DNA of 47,773 nt from an uncultured Pseudomonadota bacterium (lineage in GTDB: Bacteria; Pseudomonadota; Gammaproteobacteria; Burkholderiales; CAIKXV01), in NCBI GenBank assembly GCA_903831455.1, contig CAIKXV010000289.1, positions 1 to 47,773 of the forward strand, written 5' to 3'. Below, in pieces: positions 1 to 7,996 of this stretch (positions are counted from its first letter, which is position 1; each line of letters begins with the position of its first letter). Below the pieces are notes generated by a model. The model had not been told where the DNA came from. It made no database searches and saw only the letters and a program-made list of their open reading frames with translations. The translations under genes and the position numbers were made by a program.

Positions 1-410
1 TAGTCGGACGGCTGGTCCATGCCGTAGCTCCAGCCATTGGCGTAGACGCGGATCCGGTCGCGCACCCGTCCCCCCAGCAGGTTGTGGACCGGCTGGTTGC
101 AGGCCTTGCCGACGATGTCCCACAGCGCCTGCTCGATGCCGCTGATGGCGCAGAACACCTCCACCGAGCCACGGCGGGCCGCGTAGTCGTCGAACGCGAA
201 TTTCGTGAAATGCCGGATGTCGAACGGATTGCGCCCGATCAGGTAGGGCGACAGCGAATCGAGCTGCGCGCACACCGCGCGGTCTCGGTCGTACTGCGAG
301 TAGGCCTCGCCCCAGCCGTGGAGGCCTTCGTCGGTCTCGACCTTGACGAAGATGAGGTTCTTGCGCCAGCCCGGGTGGACGGCGAAGTGGCGGATGCGGG
401 TGATCTTCAT
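1..410 (-). CDS. Mandelate racemase / muconate lactonizing enzyme family protein (N-terminal part)
   Basis: The reading frame opens at the ATG at 408-410 and runs off the left edge, leaving about 136 residues of a protein that is normally 370-400 long. The part seen is the N-terminal capping domain of the enolase superfamily and the start of the barrel: it begins MKITRIRHFAV, continues with FVKVETDEGLHGWGEAY and has the IEQALWDIVGKACNQPVHNLLGG segment that precedes the barrel in these enzymes. Members abstract the proton alpha to a carboxylate, usually as sugar-acid dehydratases or racemases. The catalytic Lys and metal-binding acids would lie beyond the edge, so the substrate cannot be judged. 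The start has no clear ribosome binding site. It is divergent from the operon at 952. Confidence 0.85.
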   Translation of the reverse strand, partial: MKITRIRHFAVHPGWRKNLIFVKVETDEGLHGWGEAYSQYDRDRAVCAQLDSLSPYLIGRNPFDIRHFTKFAFDDYAARRGSVEVFCAISGIEQALWDIVGKACNQPVHNLLGGRVRDRIRVYANGWSYGMDQPSD

Positions 411-432
411 GGGCAGGCGTCCGGGAGGAAGG

Positions 433-765
433 TCAGGCGGGCAGGATGGCCCGCAGGGGGGCGTGGCGATCGCACCGATCGACAACGGTGCGCGTGCATG
501 CAGCGAAGGCCGCGCGCGGGCGGCCCGGCGACCCGGGGCAACTCTCGTCCGAGGTCGTCGCGGCCCCGGCACGCCGGCTCTCGCGGTTCGCCACCGGCCG
601 CGTCCGGTCGGCGAGTCGGGCGTGCAGGCCGGTTGCGCGCACCTGCACGCGGTCGGCGATCGGCCGAGCGGCGGGGGCCGGCAGGGGCAGGTCTCCCGGG
701 GCCGCGCCGCTGCTCGCCCGCGGGCAGCGCATCGCGGGACGGACGGATCGGTTCAGGGCCGGCAT
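433..765 (-). CDS. Possible small hypothetical ORF with a good ribosome binding site
   Basis: A GGAGGAG element (770-776) lies four bases before an ATG at 763-765 on the minus strand and opens a 110-residue frame ending at 433. The predicted protein is rich in Arg, Ala and Pro, has no recognisable domain, and reads like the translation of GC-rich non-coding DNA. It lies directly upstream of the enolase-superfamily gene and on the same strand. The only positive evidence is the ribosome binding site. It may be a remnant of a gene start whose body has been lost, or chance. Confidence 0.2.
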   Translation of the reverse strand: MPALNRSVRPAMRCPRASSGAAPGDLPLPAPAARPIADRVQVRATGLHARLADRTRPVANRESRRAGAATTSDESCPGSPGRPRAAFAACTRTVVDRCDRHAPLRAILPA

Positions 766-910
766 GGTTCTCCTCCGGGAATGAAGCGACCCGGTCTTGC
801 GCCGGGTTCGATCCCGGACTGGCCACCCGGGACTGCGTCGAGGAGGGTACACCAGTCGCGCAGGCCGCAGGCAGCGGGCCGGGGCGAGGACGCGATCAGG
901 CCGGCTGCGC

Positions 911-916
911 CATAAT
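911..916 (+). promoter_or_regulatory. Candidate -10 element for the VOC/hydrolase/LeuCD-like operon
   Basis: CATAAT differs from TATAAT by one base and stands out in very GC-rich surroundings. It lies 35 bases before the ATG at 952. No good -35 hexamer is visible 17 bases upstream, so it may depend on an activator. A GAGG ribosome binding site follows at 942-945. Confidence 0.35.
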
Positions 917-951
917 CCGGGTCGCTCGTTCACACTCGCCCGAGGTGGGTC

Positions 952-1920
952 ATGGATTACACCGGCATCGCTTCCGTCACCTTTGTCGCGACCGATCTCG
1001 GCGAGGCGCGCCGCTACCTGTCCGACTGGGGACTCGCCCGGGCCCGCACCGGCCGCCGCGAACTGCGCGGCGAGACCCGCTCGGGCAGCACGGTGATCGT
1101 GGTCGCCGCCGGCTCGGGCGAGGGTGCGGGCTTCCGCGAAGTCATCTACGGCGTGGCGACGGCCGCCCAGCGCGATGCGATCGCGGCCGAACTCGCGCGC
1201 GACCGGCAAGTGCTGCGCGATGACGGCGGCACCGTGCGAACGGTCGACGACTGCGGCTTCCCTATCGGCTTCCGCGTATGGAAGCCGCGCCGTTCGAAGT
1301 CGCGCCCGGCGCCCACCCGCTGGAACGCGCCGGCAGCGCGCAGCCGCATCGACCGCGAGGCGGTCGCCTTCGGCGAGGGCGCGCAGCCCGGGCAGATCGG
1401 CCACATCGTGTTCGCGGTGAACGATGTCGCGCGCGCCGAGGCGTTCTATCGCGATCGGCTCGGTTTCTGGCTGTCGGACCGCTATGTCGGGGGGGCTGGC
1501 GTGTTCCTGCGCTGGGCTCGTCGCAGCGAGCACCACAACGTCTTCTTCCTGAAGAGCCGCAGCGGCCGCGACGAACTGCACCACCTCGCCTTCGAGGTCG
1601 ACAGCGTGCACGAGGTCTTCGGCGGCGGGCTGGCCTTCTCCCGCGCCGGCTGGAAAACGCAGATCGGCCCCGGTCGCCATCCGATTTCCTCCGCGTACTT
1701 CTGGTACTTCGTGAACCCGATGGGCGGCGCGTTCGAGTATTTCTGCGATCCGGACTACGTCACCGAACGCTGGAAGCCGCGCAACTTCAGGGTCAACCGC
1801 TTCAGCGAATGGCATCTGCCCGCGGGCCTGCCGACGGCAAGCGACGGCCACGCGCGCCCCTCGCTCGCCACCGCCCGGGCGATCGAAGCCGAGGCGGCCG
1901 CGCGCGCCTCGGCGCGCTGA
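952..1920 (+). CDS. VOC-superfamily protein, probable extradiol-type ring-cleavage dioxygenase
   Basis: 322 residues with two vicinal-oxygen-chelate modules, about 1-110 and 145-275, joined by a basic linker. This is the architecture of type I extradiol dioxygenases. The C-terminal module keeps a plausible 2-His-1-Glu iron site: H151 in GHIVFAV, H210/H211 in ELHHLAFEV and E262 in AFEYFCD. The N-terminal module lacks these ligands, as in the known dioxygenases, where it is structural. The likely role is oxygenolytic cleavage of a catechol-type ring; the substrate is not deducible. The start has GAGG six bases upstream. It is the first gene of a five-gene operon, 14 bases before an alpha/beta hydrolase, which is the usual partner of a meta-cleavage enzyme. 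Other VOC activities (glyoxalase, epimerase) are possible but fit the length less well. Confidence 0.8.
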   Translation: MDYTGIASVTFVATDLGEARRYLSDWGLARARTGRRELRGETRSGSTVIVVAAGSGEGAGFREVIYGVATAAQRDAIAAELARDRQVLRDDGGTVRTVDDCGFPIGFRVWKPRRSKSRPAPTRWNAPAARSRIDREAVAFGEGAQPGQIGHIVFAVNDVARAEAFYRDRLGFWLSDRYVGGAGVFLRWARRSEHHNVFFLKSRSGRDELHHLAFEVDSVHEVFGGGLAFSRAGWKTQIGPGRHPISSAYFWYFVNPMGGAFEYFCDPDYVTERWKPRNFRVNRFSEWHLPAGLPTASDGHARPSLATARAIEAEAAARASAR

Positions 1921-1934
1921 GCGGGCACGCCACG

Positions 1935-2810
1935 ATGGCCGAGGAGCGCGTCACCTTCCGCTCCGGCGGGTTCGAGCTCGCCGGCATCGTGCGCGTGCCC
2001 GACGCACAGCCCGCGGGCGAGCGCCGCCCCGCTTTCCTCGTCCTGCACGGCTTCGGCAGCCACAAGGGCGCGGGCAACGTGCTCGGGCCCTGCGGGGTGC
2101 TCGAATCGCTGGGCTACGTGACGCTGCGCTTCGACATGCGCGGTTGCGGCGAGAGCGAAGGGCGGCGTGGGCACCTGATCTGCCTCGAGCAGGTCGAGGA
2201 CACGCGCGCGGCATTGGGCTGTCTCGCCGGACATCCGGCCGTCGACGGCTCGCGCATCGCGGTGATCGGCTCCAGTTTCGGTGCGGCCGTCGCGCTCTAC
2301 ACCGGCGGCGTGGACCCGCGCGTCGCCGCGGTCGTGTCATCCGGCGGCTGGGGGCATGGCGAGATCAAGTTCCGCGGCCAGCACCCGGGCGAGGAGGCCT
2401 GGGCGCGGTTCACCGGGATGCTCGAGGAGGGGCGGCGCCACCGCGAGCGCACCGGCGAGTCGCTGATGGTGCCGCGGATGGACATCGTGCCGGTCCGCGC
2501 CGGCCTGCACCGCGAAATCCTCCCCGGCTCGCTGCAGTCGTTCACCGCCGAGACCGCGCAGAGCATGTTCGACTTCCGGGCCGAGGACGTCGTGGGCGCG
2601 ATCGCGCCCCGTCCGCTGCTGCTGCTGCACAGTTCGTTCGACTCGGTCACCCCGACCGAACAGTCGCTGCGGCTGTTCGCGCGCGCCCGCTCGCCGGTCG
2701 ACCTGCACCTGTTCTCCGACACCGACCACTTCATGCTGGCCGAAGGCAACCAGCGCGTCTGGAACGTCGTTCGCGACTGGCTCGCCCGCTACTTCCCGGT
2801 GACTCCATGA
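1935..2810 (+). CDS. Alpha/beta hydrolase
   Basis: 291-residue serine hydrolase of the alpha/beta fold, cytoplasmic (no signal peptide). Visible features are the oxyanion-hole segment LHGFGSHKG (about 37-45), the nucleophile elbow GSSFG with S114, acid D236 in HSSFDSVTP, and H265 in DTDHF: a complete catalytic triad. The ATG at 1935 was chosen because it lies 14 bases after the VOC stop and the frame upstream is non-coding. The end overlaps the next gene by ATGA, so translation is probably coupled. Beside an extradiol-type dioxygenase the simplest guess is hydrolysis of a meta-cleavage product (C-C bond). An ordinary carboxyl-esterase role is equally compatible with the motifs. Confidence 0.85.
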   Translation: MAEERVTFRSGGFELAGIVRVPDAQPAGERRPAFLVLHGFGSHKGAGNVLGPCGVLESLGYVTLRFDMRGCGESEGRRGHLICLEQVEDTRAALGCLAGHPAVDGSRIAVIGSSFGAAVALYTGGVDPRVAAVVSSGGWGHGEIKFRGQHPGEEAWARFTGMLEEGRRHRERTGESLMVPRMDIVPVRAGLHREILPGSLQSFTAETAQSMFDFRAEDVVGAIAPRPLLLLHSSFDSVTPTEQSLRLFARARSPVDLHLFSDTDHFMLAEGNQRVWNVVRDWLARYFPVTP

Positions 2811-3907
2811 CCTTGCCGAACCTGCTTCCCGTGCGCCCGCGAAGACCCACGAACCTGCCGCCGAGCCCGCGGCGCGGCGCAAGCGGCACCCCGGTCGCCG
2901 CGTTCGCCGGCGCACGCCTGGCGCCATCGGCCGGCGCCGGCCGTGCGCTGTTCGCCGCTGGCGTGGTGCTCGCGCTCGCAGGCACGACCGCCCTCCCCGC
3001 CTGCGCGCAGGACTATCCGGCCCGGCCGATCCGGGTGATGGTGCCCAACCCTCCGGGCGGCGTGACCGACGTGCTCACGCGGCTGGTCGCGCCGCGCATG
3101 TCCGACGCGCTGGGCCAGCCGCTGGTCATCGAGAACCTGCCGGGCGCCGGCGGCGTGCCCGGCACCAACCAGGCCGCACGTGCCACGCCGGACGGCCACA
3201 CCCTGGTGGCGGTCTTCGACAGCTTCGCCACCAACCCCTACCTCTACAACAACGTCCAGTACGACCCGATCAAGGACTTCGCCCCGGTATCGCTGATGGC
3301 GCGCCAGCCCCAGGTGCTGGTCGTCAACGCGAAGCTCGGCGTCAAGACGATCGCCGAACTGGTAGCCACCGCCCGCGCCCAGAAAGGCATGGCGTTCGCG
3401 GTGCCCGGACTCGCCACCTCCAGCCGCTTCTCCACCGAGCTGCTCAAGGGCACGCTGGGCATCGACATCACGGTGGTGCCCTACAAGGGCGGCGCGGCGG
3501 CCATCACCGAGGTGATCGGCGGCCAGGTGCCGGCCATGATCGCCTCCATCGGCCTGGTCCTGCCGCATATCCAGGGCGGCAGGCTGGTGCCACTGGGCGT
3601 GTCCTCGACCCGCCGCACCCCGCAGTTGCCGGCGGTGGCGCCGATCGCCGACAGCCATCCGGGCTTCGAGGCGCAATCGTGGATCGGCATGGTGGTGCCC
3701 GCGCGTACCCCGCGTCCGATCATCGATCGCGTGCGCGCGGTGCTGGTGAAGGCACTGGCCGCCCCCGAGGTGCGCGAGAAGATGGAGTCCCAGGGCATCG
3801 AACTGGTCGGCAGCACACCCGAGGCCTTCGGCGAATGGATGCGCGCGGAGGGCGCTCGCTGGGGGCGCGTGATCCGCGAGCAGAAGATCACGCTCGACGG
3901 CAACTGA
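2807..3907 (+). CDS. Bug-family tripartite tricarboxylate transporter substrate-binding receptor
   Basis: 366-residue periplasmic binding protein of the Bug/TctC family. Family hallmarks are YPARPIRVMVPNPPGG after the signal peptide, IENLPGAGG, ATPDGHTL, VPYKGGAAA, and the C-terminal ligand-binding lobe. The N-terminus is unusually long (about 68 residues): an Arg/Pro-rich lead precedes the hydrophobic core ALFAAGVVLALAG and a cleavage region around PACAQ, which also resembles a weak lipobox. The ATG overlaps the hydrolase stop (ATGA), fixing the start as translationally coupled, although a later start would give a more usual signal peptide. No TctA/TctB membrane subunits are nearby. Its place within the operon suggests it binds the substrate that the neighbouring enzymes degrade. 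Confidence 0.93.
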   Translation: MTLPNLLPVRPRRPTNLPPSPRRGASGTPVAAFAGARLAPSAGAGRALFAAGVVLALAGTTALPACAQDYPARPIRVMVPNPPGGVTDVLTRLVAPRMSDALGQPLVIENLPGAGGVPGTNQAARATPDGHTLVAVFDSFATNPYLYNNVQYDPIKDFAPVSLMARQPQVLVVNAKLGVKTIAELVATARAQKGMAFAVPGLATSSRFSTELLKGTLGIDITVVPYKGGAAAITEVIGGQVPAMIASIGLVLPHIQGGRLVPLGVSSTRRTPQLPAVAPIADSHPGFEAQSWIGMVVPARTPRPIIDRVRAVLVKALAAPEVREKMESQGIELVGSTPEAFGEWMRAEGARWGRVIREQKITLDGN

Positions 3908-3980
3908 ACGGGAGCGCAGCCCCTCGGGCCGCGAAAACGGCCGCGATGGGCTCGCTCGACAGCCAAGGCGGGGCACAGGC

Positions 3981-5261
3981 ATGCCGATGACGGCAGTGGA
4001 GAAGGTACTGGCGCGAGCGAGCGGCCGCAGCGAGCTGGGCGCAGGCGAGGTCGTGGAGCCGGAGCCGGACTTCATCATGGTGCACGACGGCGTCGTGCTG
4101 GCCGCGCGGCGCGAACTCGACGCGCTGGGCATCGACCGGTTGGCGCGACCCGATCGGGTGATGATGGTCACCGACCACGAGGTCATCTACCCCAGCGCGC
4201 GCGCGGCCGAGCGCGGCGCGTTCAACCGCAAGACGGCGCGCGACTGGGGCGTGCGCTGGTTCTTCGACGTCGGGCAAGGCGGACACGGACACATCTTCCC
4301 GATGGAGTCGGGCCTGCTGCTGCCGGGCATGTTCTACTTCGACAACGATCGCCACTCCACCAACGCGGGCGCGATCGGCGCCTTCGGATTCCGCATGGGC
4401 TCGGAGATCGGGCGCGTGCTCGCCACCGGTACCAACTGGGTCATGGTGCCGAAGACCATACGCCTCGTGCTGCGCGGCCGTCCCCGGCCCGGCGTGCTCG
4501 GCCGGGACATCGGGTTCGTGATCGCGCGCCACCTGCGCGAGGGCGGCAGCTGGGGCCTGAACCCGGACTACCGGGTGATCGAGTTCGCCGGCGAGCTCGA
4601 CGTCTACGATCTCGCGCAGCGTACGGCCCTGTGCAGCTCGCCCACCGAGGTGCGCGCCTACGGCACGTTCTTCCCGCCCTCGGAGACGATCCTCGCCCAC
4701 GCGCGATCGGTCGCGCAGCGACCGTTCACGCCGGTCTTTCCGGATGCCGACGCCAGGGTCGAGGCCCAGGTCAGCCTCGATGTCTCGACCCTCGAACCGC
4801 AGGTGGCGCTGCCCGGCGGCGTACATCGCGCGGTGGATGTCTCCGAGGTCGAGGGCACGCGCATCGACCATGCGTTCATCGGCTCCTGCGGCTCGGGTCA
4901 CTACGAGGACCTGCAGGCGGCCGCTCGACTGCTCGCCGGGCGGCGCATCGCCCCCGGGGTGCGCCTGATGATCACCCCGGGCAGCGAGCGCTCGACGCGT
5001 CGCATGCTCGACGACGGGCTGATGAAGGTGTTCGTCGAGGCCGGTGCCGTGGTGCTCCCGGCAGGCTGCGGCGCGTGCAACGACGGGGTGATCGGCCCGC
5101 TGCACTCGGGCGAGGTGTCGATCTCGACCTTCGCGGGCAACAACCACGGCCGACTGGGCCCGAAGGACGCGCAACTGTACCTGGGCAATCCGGCCACCGT
5201 TGCAGCCTCGGCGGTTGCCGGCTGCATCGCCGACGCCCGTCGCATGGAGGCCGCGGCATGA
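3981..5261 (+). CDS. Aconitase-family hydratase, large (LeuC-like) subunit
   Basis: 426 residues, homologous to the large subunit of 3-isopropylmalate dehydratase and related hydro-lyases. Three cysteines in the expected context probably bind the 4Fe-4S cluster: C303 in FIGSCGSG, and C363 and C366 in PAGCGACNDG. In standard LeuC the motif after the strand reads GDSHTxTHGAFG; here the equivalent is NDRHSTNAGAIGAF, so the substrate loop is altered. It pairs with the small subunit that follows by ATGA overlap. The reaction is presumably reversible hydration or dehydration of a hydroxy di- or tricarboxylate. The operon context (ring-cleavage-like enzyme, hydrolase, organic-acid receptor) argues for a catabolic substrate and against leucine synthesis. 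The 73-base gap from the Bug gene keeps it in the same transcription unit. Confidence 0.85.
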   Translation: MPMTAVEKVLARASGRSELGAGEVVEPEPDFIMVHDGVVLAARRELDALGIDRLARPDRVMMVTDHEVIYPSARAAERGAFNRKTARDWGVRWFFDVGQGGHGHIFPMESGLLLPGMFYFDNDRHSTNAGAIGAFGFRMGSEIGRVLATGTNWVMVPKTIRLVLRGRPRPGVLGRDIGFVIARHLREGGSWGLNPDYRVIEFAGELDVYDLAQRTALCSSPTEVRAYGTFFPPSETILAHARSVAQRPFTPVFPDADARVEAQVSLDVSTLEPQVALPGGVHRAVDVSEVEGTRIDHAFIGSCGSGHYEDLQAAARLLAGRRIAPGVRLMITPGSERSTRRMLDDGLMKVFVEAGAVVLPAGCGACNDGVIGPLHSGEVSISTFAGNNHGRLGPKDAQLYLGNPATVAASAVAGCIADARRMEAAA

Positions 5262-5824
5262 GCGCCGACCCCGCGAACCGCCCGATGACCGAGGACACGC
5301 CCCCGGGCTTCGAGTGGCGATTGCGCGGCCGGGCGTGGGTGCTGGGCCATGACATCCAGCACCAGGGGGGCGTGGTGCCCGCCTGGATCGTCACCGGCCG
5401 CCACATGGACCCGGCGGACATCATCCCGCACCTCTTCGAGGAAACCGATCCGGGATTCCACGAGCGCTGCCGGCCCGGCGACATCATCGTGGCCGGGCGC
5501 AGCTTCGGCATGGGCCCCAAGATGAACGGCTACATCGGGATGCAGGCGCTCGGGCTCGGTCTGGTCTGCGAGTCGATGCCCTTCCTCGGCTACCGGGGCG
5601 CCATCGGCGCCGGGCTGCGCGTGCTGACCGACTGCCAGGGCGCCACCGAGGAGTGCGCGACCGGCGACGAACTCGAGGTCGACTTCGCGAGCGGCCTGTT
5701 CATCAACCATACGCGGGGCTCGCACCGCGAATACCCGCCGATGGCCGAATCGCTGCAGGCGGTGGTCGCGCTGGGCGGCAACACCGGCTGGCTTCGCCAG
5801 TGGTGGGCGGCCCGCAACCCCTGA
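5258..5824 (+). CDS. Aconitase-family hydratase, small (LeuD-like) subunit
   Basis: 188-residue swivelling-domain subunit. The family signature appears as AGRSFGMGPKMNG, matching the GxNFGxGSSREH loop of LeuD but without the Arg-Glu-His residues, so the product-binding loop is changed together with the large subunit. Other family features are the DIIPHLFEETDPGFHE stretch, where LeuD has its DTDxIIPxxFL region, and GDELEVDFASGLFIN near the end. The ATG overlaps the large-subunit stop codon (ATGA), as expected for a heterodimer made in equal amounts. It ends the plus-strand operon and is convergent with the Bug gene at 6121. Confidence 0.85.
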   Translation: MSADPANRPMTEDTPPGFEWRLRGRAWVLGHDIQHQGGVVPAWIVTGRHMDPADIIPHLFEETDPGFHERCRPGDIIVAGRSFGMGPKMNGYIGMQALGLGLVCESMPFLGYRGAIGAGLRVLTDCQGATEECATGDELEVDFASGLFINHTRGSHREYPPMAESLQAVVALGGNTGWLRQWWAARNP

Positions 5825-6100
5825 CCGACCGGGTTCGCCCTCGCGGCCACCCTCGCAGCCGCTTCCACGGCAACGTTCACCTCGACTCTCACGGCGAGCT
5901 CCGCGGCCCGGAACGCCCGCGACGTTCCCGCGGACCGCCCGCGATCCCGGCGTCGTCCTCCACCCCGCCGATCACCCGGCCCGGCCGTGAGGCCGCGCGG
6001 CTCCCCGGGGGCGGCCGTTCGCCCGAACCGGGCCCTCCCGATCCCGGTCTTCGGCAGGTCGCCCCACCGATGGAGAGGGCCCGGATGCCGGGTCGCTCGG

Positions 6101-6116
6101 GCCGGATCAGTCCGGC
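6101..6116 (-). terminator. Small GC-rich hairpin just after the Bug gene stop
   Basis: A perfect 6-base stem (GCCGGA / TCCGGC) with loop TCAG lies five bases past the stop codon of the minus-strand Bug gene. There is no U-tract. The string GGATCAGTC is repeated 14 bases apart (6104 and 6118), the second copy containing the stop codon. The remaining 5825-6100 holds no gene that I can support. Confidence 0.25.
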
Positions 6117-6120
6117 TGGA

Positions 6121-7203
6121 TCAGTCGGGCCGGATGCCCCGGCTGCGGATGAGTGCACTCCAGCGCGCGTGCTCGGCCTGCAGCAGCGCGGCGAACTGCG
6201 CCGCGGAATCGCCCACCGGGTCGAAGCCGGCCGTGGACAGGCGTTCGCGCATCGCGGGCTCGCCGATCACCCGCACCACCTCGGCGTTCACGCGCGCGAC
6301 GATCTCGCCCGGGGTCGCGGCCGGCGCCACCAGTCCGTTCCAGTTCGTCGCCTCGTAGCCGGGCAGCGCCGACTCGGCAATCGTCGGCACCCCAGGCAGC
6401 AGCGCCGAGCGCCGTGCGCTGGCAATGGCCAGGGGCCGCAGGCGGCCCGCCTTCACGTGCTGAAGGATCGAGGGCATGTTGCCCATCAGCAGCGAGATGC
6501 GCCCGGCCAGCACGTCCTGCACCGCGAGCGCTCCCCCCTTGTAGGGGACATGGACCACTTCGAGGCCCGCCATCGCGTTGAACAGTTCGAAGGCCAGGTG
6601 CGAAGCCCCCCCGATCCCCGACGAACCGTAGTGCATCTGCCCGGGTCGCGCACGCACCAGCGCGATCAGTTCGCGCGCCGTCCGCGCCGGCAGCGAGGGG
6701 TGCACGACCAGCACGTTCGCGGTGGCGGCGAGGTTGCCGATCGGGGCGAAGTCGCGGTCCCATCGATAGGGCAGCCGTTCGAGCAGGACGGGATTGATCA
6801 CGTGCGCCGGCGTGATCGCAAGCAGCGTGTAGCCGTCGGGCGCGGCGCGCGCGACCAGTTCGGTGCCGATCACCTGCCCCGCCCCGGCGCGATTCTCCAC
6901 GACGAGCGGCTGCCCCCAGGTCTCCGCCAGTCTCGCACCGACCAGACGCACCACGGTATCGGTACCGCCCCCGGGTGCCAGCGGCACGACCACCCTCACC
7001 GGCTTCGCGGGCCACGCGGACTGCGCTCGCGACTCCATCGGAAGCGACAGCACCGCGGCCAGCGACACCGCCCCGGCGAGCAGGGGCGGCATGCGGCGCT
7101 CGCGACGCCTCGCGCGAGCCGGGCGCAGGTCTCGGGCGACCGAGTCAGCCACCGGAATCCGGGCGCCGGCCCATCCTCGCGGCCGCCGTGCCGGACGGGT
7201 CAC
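6121..7203 (-). CDS. Bug-family tripartite tricarboxylate transporter substrate-binding receptor
   Basis: Periplasmic receptor, 360 residues from a GTG at 7201-7203. Motifs in order: WPAKPVRVVVPLAPGGGTD, VENRAGAG, APDGYTLL, VHPSLPARTARELIALVRARPGQ, HVPYKGGALAV and the C-terminal ALIRSRGIRPD. The signal peptide is an Arg-rich stretch RRRERRMPPLL followed by a hydrophobic core and cleavage after SRAQ. An ATG at 7090-7092 (residue 38) would give a shorter n-region and may be the real start. It follows the VOC gene at 7266-7712 by 62 bases on the same strand, so the two are probably cotranscribed. Confidence 0.92.
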   Translation of the reverse strand: MTRPARRPRGWAGARIPVADSVARDLRPARARRRERRMPPLLAGAVSLAAVLSLPMESRAQSAWPAKPVRVVVPLAPGGGTDTVVRLVGARLAETWGQPLVVENRAGAGQVIGTELVARAAPDGYTLLAITPAHVINPVLLERLPYRWDRDFAPIGNLAATANVLVVHPSLPARTARELIALVRARPGQMHYGSSGIGGASHLAFELFNAMAGLEVVHVPYKGGALAVQDVLAGRISLLMGNMPSILQHVKAGRLRPLAIASARRSALLPGVPTIAESALPGYEATNWNGLVAPAATPGEIVARVNAEVVRVIGEPAMRERLSTAGFDPVGDSAAQFAALLQAEHARWSALIRSRGIRPD

Positions 7204-7265
7204 CCGACTCGTGCCTCGCCACCGTTGCGGCGCGCACCGGATCGATCGCGAGGGCCGAACGCCGA

Positions 7266-7712
7266 TCAGTCATGGGCGCGGGAGGGTGGCGCGTCGGACG
7301 GTCCCGCCGGATCCTTGACCGCTCCGCCCCAGCCATTGGCCGTGGTGTCGAAGATCACGCCATCCGGGTCGCGGAACTTCACCTCGTAGAACGCGCCGGC
7401 GTCGGTGGCGACCTCGCCCATGAAGTGGCGCCCGCCGGCAGCCTCGATCGCGCGGCGAGTCTGCTCGACGTCGTCGACCCAGAACCCGATGTGATGCACC
7501 CCGATCCAGTCGCGTCCCCGCTCATCGCCCGCCGCGGAGTCGGTCCGGTAATTGAGCAGGGCGAGGTTGACCACGCCGTCGGTGAGGTAGACACCGCGCG
7601 CGGTCGCCGAGTCGGCTTCGCCGACCTTGCGCAGGCCGAACGCCTGCATGTAGAACTCGGCCGCCTTCCAGGGGTCGGGGACGGTGATCGCGATATGGCG
7701 CAATCTCGACAT
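7266..7712 (-). CDS. VOC-family protein (glyoxalase/epimerase-like), single domain
   Basis: 148 residues with one vicinal-oxygen-chelate domain: RHIAITVPDPWKAAEFY at the start, VHHIGFWVDDVEQTRRAIEAAGG in the middle, and FRDPDGVIFDTT at the end. The usual last metal ligand Glu appears as Asp. The start is supported by a GAGGAG ribosome binding site seven bases before the ATG at 7710-7712; the frame open upstream of it is non-coding. The fold resembles methylmalonyl-CoA epimerases and small glyoxalases. The cluster with two Bug genes suggests a role in a degradation route, but the reaction is unknown. Confidence 0.85.
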   Translation of the reverse strand: MSRLRHIAITVPDPWKAAEFYMQAFGLRKVGEADSATARGVYLTDGVVNLALLNYRTDSAAGDERGRDWIGVHHIGFWVDDVEQTRRAIEAAGGRHFMGEVATDAGAFYEVKFRDPDGVIFDTTANGWGGAVKDPAGPSDAPPSRAHD

Positions 7713-7996
7713 CGGGCACTCCTCGGGGAACAGGGCTCGGCCGGCGGCTCCGCGCGCGCGAGCCGATCCGCGCGATGGTGCCTGCCCGCGGGAGTCCCCT
7801 GCAAGCGACCGCGCCGCCAACGCGCGCGCACAGTCCGTCCGGCGCCAGCGCAGGACCACGGGCGCGCCGCGCGCCCTCGCGCCCGGCCAGGACGGCGAAC
7901 GGGACAGCCTTCATCGCGCGCGGGAGCACCCCGGTTGCACGACGGGCTGCCAGCCTGGCGACCGCGCGTCCGGCCTCGCCGACGCCCGGACGGCGA

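Larger units (their letters stand above)
411..951. other. Intergenic region between the divergent enolase-family gene and the VOC operon
   Basis: About 540 bases with no convincing gene apart from the weak small ORF at 433-765. The right end holds a -10-like CATAAT and a ribosome binding site for the operon that starts at 952. A GGGTTCGATCCC-like string near 804-815 resembles a tRNA T-arm, but no complete tRNA can be folded around it. Confidence 0.6.

Noticed and set aside
802-830. GGGTTCGATCCC string that resembles a tRNA T-arm, possibly a tRNA remnant or attachment site
   Set aside because: With a proper 7-base loop only two stem pairs form, and no acceptor, anticodon or D-arm can be found on either strand.
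407-1851. Long minus-strand open frames opposite the VOC gene
   Set aside because: They mirror the codon pattern of the plus-strand gene; GC-rich DNA yields long frames on the opposite strand. The proteins are low-complexity.
5653-7389. 578-codon plus-strand frame opposite the Bug gene
   Set aside because: It is the shadow of the Bug gene on the minus strand, which has all family motifs.
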